DNA of 25,839 nucleotides from Patescibacteria group bacterium (lineage in GTDB: Bacteria > Patescibacteriota > Minisyncoccia > Phycocordibacterales > GWA1-40-21): NCBI GenBank assembly GCA_018971765.1, contig JAGXAA010000004.1, positions 1 to 25,839 of the forward strand, given 5' to 3'. Positions within the stretch are counted from its first letter, which is position 1; every line of letters starts with the position of its first letter. Positions 21,118-25,839 of the stretch are shown piece by piece. Below the pieces are notes generated by a model. It made no database searches. It worked only from the letters and a program-made list of their open reading frames with translations, and was not told the origin of the DNA. Position numbers and translations under genes: made by a program.

Positions 21118-21529
21118 ATTTTTTGACAAACTTGAAGACGGTGTCCGCATTCGCTTGAGCCATCGGGCGATATCTTACGCTTTCGTCGGCGGAGCGGCGA
21201 CATTGCTTTTTTGGCGGGGGGCGTGGCGAACTTTCGATCACATCGAGAATTTAGGCGGAATTTTCGGCATCCTTTTTTCGCCTGAAGTTTCTTTGATTTT
21301 GTCGATTGCCGTTTTGTTGCTGACGGGACTTTTCGTTTCGGTCTTTATCGGAGAAAGGGTCATAATTTCAGGTCTTAAGCAGGAGAAAAAAATCTTTGAC
21401 AAGACGGAGAGTGAAATCAAAGAAGAAGAAGGTTTGCTGTTTGAGGTGAAATTAACAATGGACAAGCTTAGGGTGGATGTCTCTGAAATAAAAGAAATAA
21501 TGGAAGGAAAGAAGCGGAAAGAGCCATGA
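21098..21529 (+). CDS. Small membrane protein with C-terminal coiled coil
   Basis: 143 residues. Two hydrophobic segments lie at about 26-43 (YAFVGGAATLLFWRG region) and 62-88 (LILSIAVLLLTGLFVSVFIG), followed by a cytoplasmic coiled coil (about 95-140, EKKIFDKTESEIKEEEGLLF). No catalytic motif. It overlaps the preceding transporter gene by 20 bp and the next gene by ATGA (21526-21529), so it is tightly coupled. It could be an accessory of the transporter, but function is unknown. Confidence 0.7.
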   Translation: MRKTLIKFFDKLEDGVRIRLSHRAISYAFVGGAATLLFWRGAWRTFDHIENLGGIFGILFSPEVSLILSIAVLLLTGLFVSVFIGERVIISGLKQEKKIFDKTESEIKEEEGLLFEVKLTMDKLRVDVSEIKEIMEGKKRKEP

Positions 21530-22413
21530 AAACGATAAAAATTGTCACTCATAATCAACATTTCCATCCCGATGATGTTTTTGCCGTGGCGACATTATCC
21601 ATAATGCTCAATCAACCTTTTGAAATTGCGAGGACAAGAAACCCTTTGGCCATCAAGACCGCCGACTATGTCGTTGATGTCGGCGGAGAATATGACGAGA
21701 AAAGAAATCGCTTCGACCACCACCAAAAAATGGGCGCCGGAATAAGGGAAAACAGCATCCCCTACGCGTCATTCGGACTTGTTTGGAAGAAATACGGCGT
21801 CTTCGTCTGCGGTTCGGAAGAAGTCGCGCGGATAATTGAGAAAAAGATTGTCGAACCGACCGACGCTGAAGATAACGGGGTTTCCATCATAAAACCAATA
21901 TTTGAAGAAATTTATCCCTATTCGTATTTTAGGGTAATAAGATCTTTAAATCCGACATGGAAAGAAAGAGGCAAGGATCGCGATGAATTATTTGTAAAAG
22001 CGGCGGAATCAGCCAAAGCAATTCTTTTAAGAGAAATAGAAATAACGAAACATTTTATTGAAGGCAAGAAATTTGTTGAAAAAGCGTACGACGACGCCGA
22101 AGACAAAAGGTTGATTATTTTGGACAATGAATATTCATGGAAAGAAGTTTTGAGCAAACGCAAAGAACCGCTTTTTGTTATAGAGCCGAATTTTGAAGAA
22201 GGACAATGGAGAATCGTCGCAATGAGAGATGACGCCCATTCTTTTAAAAACAGAAAAGATATGCCTGAAAGCTGGGGAGGAAAAAGAGGCGAAGAACTGG
22301 CATTGGAGACCGGGGTTCAAGACGCGGTTTTCTGCCACAACCATCTTTTTATCGCCGCCGCCCGCTCAAAAGACGGAGCAATAAAAATGGCGAAGATTGC
22401 GATTAGAAAATAA
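21526..22413 (+). CDS. MYG1/UPF0160 family DHH-like metal-dependent hydrolase
   Basis: 295 residues. The start MKTIKIVTHNQHFHPDD holds the MYG1 family motif (His9, His12, His14, Asp16, Asp17), followed by YVVDVGGEYD (Asp51) and RFDHHQ (Asp64, His65, His66), which form the DHH-type metal site. PTDAEDNG (112-119) and a C-terminal SWGGKRGEEL segment are also family-like. Human MYG1 is described as a 3'-5' RNA exonuclease; the bacterial role is not established, and activity here is inferred from conserved ligands. The ATG overlaps the previous stop (ATGA). Obg follows after 14 bp. MYG1 is mainly known from eukaryotes but occurs scattered in bacteria and in CPR. Confidence 0.88.
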   Translation: MKTIKIVTHNQHFHPDDVFAVATLSIMLNQPFEIARTRNPLAIKTADYVVDVGGEYDEKRNRFDHHQKMGAGIRENSIPYASFGLVWKKYGVFVCGSEEVARIIEKKIVEPTDAEDNGVSIIKPIFEEIYPYSYFRVIRSLNPTWKERGKDRDELFVKAAESAKAILLREIEITKHFIEGKKFVEKAYDDAEDKRLIILDNEYSWKEVLSKRKEPLFVIEPNFEEGQWRIVAMRDDAHSFKNRKDMPESWGGKRGEELALETGVQDAVFCHNHLFIAAARSKDGAIKMAKIAIRK

Positions 22414-22427
22414 TTTTTTTAAATAAA

Positions 22428-23399
22428 ATGGCATTCATAGATGAACTAAAAGTGCATATCAAAGCCGGCGCGGGGGGAAACGGCGTCGTGAGATGGAGGC
22501 ATTTGAAAGGAAAAGAGTTTTCCGGCGCCTCCGGCGGCGACGGAGGAAGAGGGTCTGACGCGTACGGCAGGGCGGTAAGGGATGTGAGCATTCTTGCTCG
22601 ATATAAAAACATAAAGAACTTTGAGGGAGAGCGCGGCGAAGACGGAATGAAAGACAGCAAGCGCGGCAAAACGGGGAAGGACTTGGTTATTGATTTGCCG
22701 TTAGGTTCGGTTATTACAAACTTGAGCACAGGCAAGAAATCCCACCTTCTTAAAGATGGAGAAACAATCCTTCTGCTTAAAGGCGGAAACGGGGGCTATG
22801 GCAATGAACATTTCAAAGCGTCCACTAATGTGACGCCGAAGCAATCAACCAAAGGCAAGCCGGGCGAAGAGGCGGATTTTTTGATTGAGCTTGAGCTTAT
22901 AGCTGACGCCGGATTCGTCGGGCTTCCGAACGCCGGCAAATCGAGTTTGTTGAACGAGCTGACCAAAGCCAGGTCAAAAGTCGGCAGTTACGCATTCACG
23001 ACTCTTGAACCGTACCTCGGAGATATGGAGGGATTTATCTTGGCTGATATTCCCGGGCTTATTGAAGGCGCGTCCGAAGGCCGGGGTTTAGGGCATAAAT
23101 TTTTGAGGCACATAAAAAGGACAAAAATAATCCTTCATTGCGTCTCGGCGGAGGACGAAGACGTTGAAAATTCATACGGCATCATAAGGAAAGAACTTGA
23201 AAATTACGGCGCGGAGCTGGCGGATAAAAAAGAAATCGTCATAATCACAAAAACCGATTTAGCCGACCCGAAATCAATTGATAAGACAATAAAAAAAATT
23301 TCAAAGCGAAATCCGGAAATTTTATCCGTGACGGCGTATGACAATGAGTCGATTAAAAAACTGAAAGATAATTTAATAAAGACGCTTAGAGCCGTTTGA
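22428..23399 (+). CDS. obgE: GTPase Obg (CgtA)
   Basis: 323 residues. The glycine-rich Obg fold (1-157: AGAGGNGVVRW, GGDGGRG, LKGGNGGYGN) is followed by the G domain: G1 GLPNAGKS (165-172), G2 around YAFTTLEP, G3 DIPG (207-210), G4 TKTD (274-277) and G5-like SVTA (300-303). There is no C-terminal OCT domain, so this is the minimal form. It binds ribosomes and links GTP levels to 50S assembly and growth control in the cytoplasm. It is the last gene of the tightly packed run starting at 20065 and lies 50 bp before the P-type ATPase gene. Confidence 0.95.
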   Translation: MAFIDELKVHIKAGAGGNGVVRWRHLKGKEFSGASGGDGGRGSDAYGRAVRDVSILARYKNIKNFEGERGEDGMKDSKRGKTGKDLVIDLPLGSVITNLSTGKKSHLLKDGETILLLKGGNGGYGNEHFKASTNVTPKQSTKGKPGEEADFLIELELIADAGFVGLPNAGKSSLLNELTKARSKVGSYAFTTLEPYLGDMEGFILADIPGLIEGASEGRGLGHKFLRHIKRTKIILHCVSAEDEDVENSYGIIRKELENYGAELADKKEIVIITKTDLADPKSIDKTIKKISKRNPEILSVTAYDNESIKKLKDNLIKTLRAV

Positions 23400-23449
23400 C
23401 GGCAAATGAAAGCGCGGAATCTTCACGCGTCCGCTTAAGCGATTGATTT

Positions 23450-25804
23450 ATGGATAAATTCAAACTTTACAAAACAGTGACGGCTGAAATCGGCCCAGTT
23501 GTGTTTCGCCATGTTTTTCTGTTTGTCAACGCCGTTATTTTTGGGGTAGTTATCCTTCTTTTTGTTTTTGGCGAAAGACAAGCTGCGCTTTTTATCGGCG
23601 CTATAATCATATTCAATATTCTGCTTGGAATCATTCAAGATACTCGGGCGCTCATCGCGCTTGAGACTTTACAGATGATTACCGCGCTCCGGATCATTCG
23701 TCTTAACAAAGATGGCAGTGAGACAACTGTCCTCATTGAGGAAATAATAAAAGGCGATCATATCAAACTTAAGCTCGGCGACCAAGCGCCTTGCGACGGA
23801 CAGATGATTTCTTCCAGTAATCTGGAAGTGAGCGAGGCTCTTATCACAGGAGAATCAGATTCCTTTCCGAGAAGAGACGGGGAGAAAATAAATGCGGGGG
23901 ACATCATTACGGCGGGGTCTGGAATTATGGAAGCGCAAAATATTTTCCACGAAAGCCGAATTTCCAAAATGACCGAAGGGGTGAAAAAATACTCCGCCAA
24001 TCCAAGTCCCATCCAGAGCGCGACTAATACTGTCATTAAGTATAGCGGTTATATTCTCGCTCTCGTTATAGTCTTTACGGTTATCCGGGGATACATTATC
24101 CACGATTCGAACATTAAAATAGTTCTGAATATAGGGGCGTTAGCGAGCGCGATTGTGCCTCAAGGGCTTGTGGTTATTACTACCTTATTATTCGCCTTAG
24201 GCGCCTCAAGTTATTCCAAGAAGCACGTCCTTTTTCAAGAAATAAACGCTACCGAAAAGCTCGGGCGAATCAAAAATTTGTGTATGGATAAGACCGGCAC
24301 ATTGACGGACAATGTTCTTATCGTCGAAGAAATGATGATTCCCGAGGGCGTTTCCAAAGAAGAAGCAAGCGCGTTGACTTCCGCATACATTACAGAATCG
24401 GAAGATTCGTCGCAGATAATTGCCGCTATAAAAAGACATATAGGATACGAAGAAAAGAAAAGGGAAATCCTCGAATCATTGCCATTTTCATCTTGGCGCC
24501 AATATGGCGCGATAAGAATGAATAGCAATCAGGGAAGCGAGATAATTTTTGTTGGCGCGCCGGATGTCTTCCTTCCTTATGTTTCAAGTGTCGCTCAAAG
24601 AGATTGGTTGAGACGACTCATAGACGCGAACTCTCGCAAAGGGAAACGGCTTTTGTGCGTCGCGCGTTCTAAGGCGGATGTTCTGCCAATAAAAATATCA
24701 GAAGCCAATCTTTCCATTGTCGCCGTGTTCTTATTCCAGAGCGGTTTTCGTCAAGGCGTTCAGAAGGCGATTAAATTCTTTCAAGATCGCGGCGTGAGGA
24801 TAAGAATAATCTCGGGAGACAATCCTGACACTGTCCAATCTATCGCCGTCCTTGCGGGCGTTAATCACACCGAATCAGTTATCACCGGTCGTGAGATGGA
24901 GAGATGGGAAGATTCATATTTCAAGAATAATGTCAGCAAATACACCATCTTTGCGCGCATACTGCCGGAGCAGAAAGTGAAAATCATAGAAGCTTTCAAA
25001 AAGGATGGTTTTACCGCGATGGTCGGTGATGGAGCAAACGACGCTTTCGCGATAAAGAAAGCCGATCTCGGCATCGCGATGTTTGACGGAGCTCAAGCGA
25101 CAAGAAGACTGGCATCGGTCGTACTTATGAATAACAGTTTTTCCGATCTGCCGGGCGGAGTGGAGCTTGCCGATAATTTTATCAAAAATATTGAAATTTT
25201 TGCCGGAATATTTATCAATCAAAGCATCATCGGTCTTTTGTTCTTTATCATCATCAGTATCTTCGGATATTCGTTCCCTATAATGCCCCTTAACATAACC
25301 CTTATCAATTATTTCACTGTCGGACTGCCCGGAATCCTCATTACTTACTGGGCGATTCGCCCGTCCGGAAAGATTCCTCCCGCAAATTCCGAATCGTTCT
25401 TGTCGCGAGTAATTCCGTTTGCCGTCTGGTGCGGAGTTGTGTCGGCGATAGCCGCATCTGTTGTCTTCGCATTAAGTCCGGAATATTTGAAAAACTCGCA
25501 ATCCAATACCTTGGTCGCTCTTGCCTTCATTGTTTGCGGTTTCGTGTTTTTCTCTTTGGCGCCCGGCGTATATCGCGGAATGATTGCAACGAAAAAGAGA
25601 CTTCACCTCGTCATCCTAGGAGCGATTGAAATAATTCTCCTGTTTTTAGTTTTGAAAATCCCATTGGCGGTTCATTTCTTCAGCGTCACTACCCCATACC
25701 CACCTCTCTACGCGCTCAGACAATCTCTGCTCGTCTTATCTTTGTGCGGATTGGTCCTATCCGCTATTGCCAAATGGTTTTTCAGAGGAAAGAAAGCAGT
25801 GTGA
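23450..25804 (+). CDS. P-type cation-transporting ATPase (P2-like, CtpE-type)
   Basis: 784 residues. Actuator motif TGES (133-136), phosphorylation motif DKTGTLT with Asp280, nucleotide-domain segments ending in GDNPDTV, and hinge GDGANDA (526-532) are intact, so it should be an active pump. Membrane segments fall at about 19-40, 43-62, 198-215, 227-250 and in a C-terminal group of six. The ion site is unusual: the M4 motif is PQGL (237-240) instead of PEGL, and the M6-like stretch reads N620-YFTVGLPG, with Val624 where Ca2+ pumps have Asp. The general layout resembles mycobacterial CtpE (a Ca2+ pump) more than SERCA. Substrate is uncertain. No C-terminal regulatory domain is evident. Confidence 0.9.
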   Translation: MDKFKLYKTVTAEIGPVVFRHVFLFVNAVIFGVVILLFVFGERQAALFIGAIIIFNILLGIIQDTRALIALETLQMITALRIIRLNKDGSETTVLIEEIIKGDHIKLKLGDQAPCDGQMISSSNLEVSEALITGESDSFPRRDGEKINAGDIITAGSGIMEAQNIFHESRISKMTEGVKKYSANPSPIQSATNTVIKYSGYILALVIVFTVIRGYIIHDSNIKIVLNIGALASAIVPQGLVVITTLLFALGASSYSKKHVLFQEINATEKLGRIKNLCMDKTGTLTDNVLIVEEMMIPEGVSKEEASALTSAYITESEDSSQIIAAIKRHIGYEEKKREILESLPFSSWRQYGAIRMNSNQGSEIIFVGAPDVFLPYVSSVAQRDWLRRLIDANSRKGKRLLCVARSKADVLPIKISEANLSIVAVFLFQSGFRQGVQKAIKFFQDRGVRIRIISGDNPDTVQSIAVLAGVNHTESVITGREMERWEDSYFKNNVSKYTIFARILPEQKVKIIEAFKKDGFTAMVGDGANDAFAIKKADLGIAMFDGAQATRRLASVVLMNNSFSDLPGGVELADNFIKNIEIFAGIFINQSIIGLLFFIIISIFGYSFPIMPLNITLINYFTVGLPGILITYWAIRPSGKIPPANSESFLSRVIPFAVWCGVVSAIAASVVFALSPEYLKNSQSNTLVALAFIVCGFVFFSLAPGVYRGMIATKKRLHLVILGAIEIILLFLVLKIPLAVHFFSVTTPYPPLYALRQSLLVLSLCGLVLSAIAKWFFRGKKAV

Positions 25805-25839
25805 AATAATTTAGATCATTTGTTATCATTGTTTTAACA

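Noticed and set aside
1..25839. CRISPR array, tRNA, rRNA, tmRNA or RNase P RNA genes
   Set aside because: No regularly spaced direct repeats with unique spacers and no recognisable cloverleaf or conserved RNA core were found in any gap; the 7-mer arrays have no spacers.

Overview
The window looks like a chromosomal segment of a Candidate Phyla Radiation (Patescibacteria, most likely Parcubacteria-type) bacterium. The grounds are compact AT-rich genes with almost no Shine-Dalgarno sequences, a PrgI/VirB4/VirB2-like gene block of the kind found in those genomes, a very short bacterial core gene set (rpmH-rnpA-yidC next to dnaA-dnaN), an Obg GTPase without a C-terminal extension, and several small conserved proteins of unknown function. 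No 16S rRNA or other marker for exact placement is present.

Layout. 1-8642 (+): a type IV secretion/pilus-like block. It holds the tail of a coiled-coil protein, an uncharacterised helical protein, a frameshifted S23-type four-helix-bundle gene inside a repeat-bounded insertion, PrgI-like protein, a separate VirB4 N-terminal-like protein, the VirB4 ATPase, a small membrane protein, a secreted three-repeat Ig-like protein, a VirB2/TrbC-like pilin and a membrane-anchored beta-propeller. 8787-10077 (-): yidC, rnpA and rpmH (rpmH is only 44 codons and easily missed). 10078-11779: probable oriC, with DnaA-box-like 9-mers on both sides of dnaA. 11780-13147 (+): dnaN and a short DciA/DUF721-like protein. 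13167-15698 (-): class A penicillin-binding protein. 15875-17296 (+): tyrS. 17297-18485: palindromes, two intrinsic terminators and two minus-strand genes (a 42-residue acidic protein and a 120-residue helical protein). 18486-25804 (+): gpmI, then an overlapping run of AI-2E-type transporter, small membrane protein, MYG1-like hydrolase and obg, and finally a P-type ATPase.

How it works together. The left third would build an envelope-spanning machine: VirB4 powers it, the VirB2-like subunit forms a filament or pore, PrgI is a membrane component, and the Ig-like and propeller proteins are exposed outside or anchored at the membrane. No relaxase, VirD4 coupling protein or VirB11 is visible here, so DNA transfer cannot be concluded. 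The middle is the classical replication-origin neighbourhood. The right side is housekeeping.

Most unusual signals: (1) degenerate tandem 7-mers (GTTATAG-like, read on either strand) that flank the S23-type gene as inverted arrays, recur as single or paired arrays elsewhere, and twice run right up to a start codon; (2) two copies of a ~105-bp palindrome whose arms show a compensatory base change; (3) -10 boxes exactly 6 nt before the ATG of yidC, tyrS and gpmI, implying leaderless mRNAs. All calls come from reading the sequence; no database search was done.
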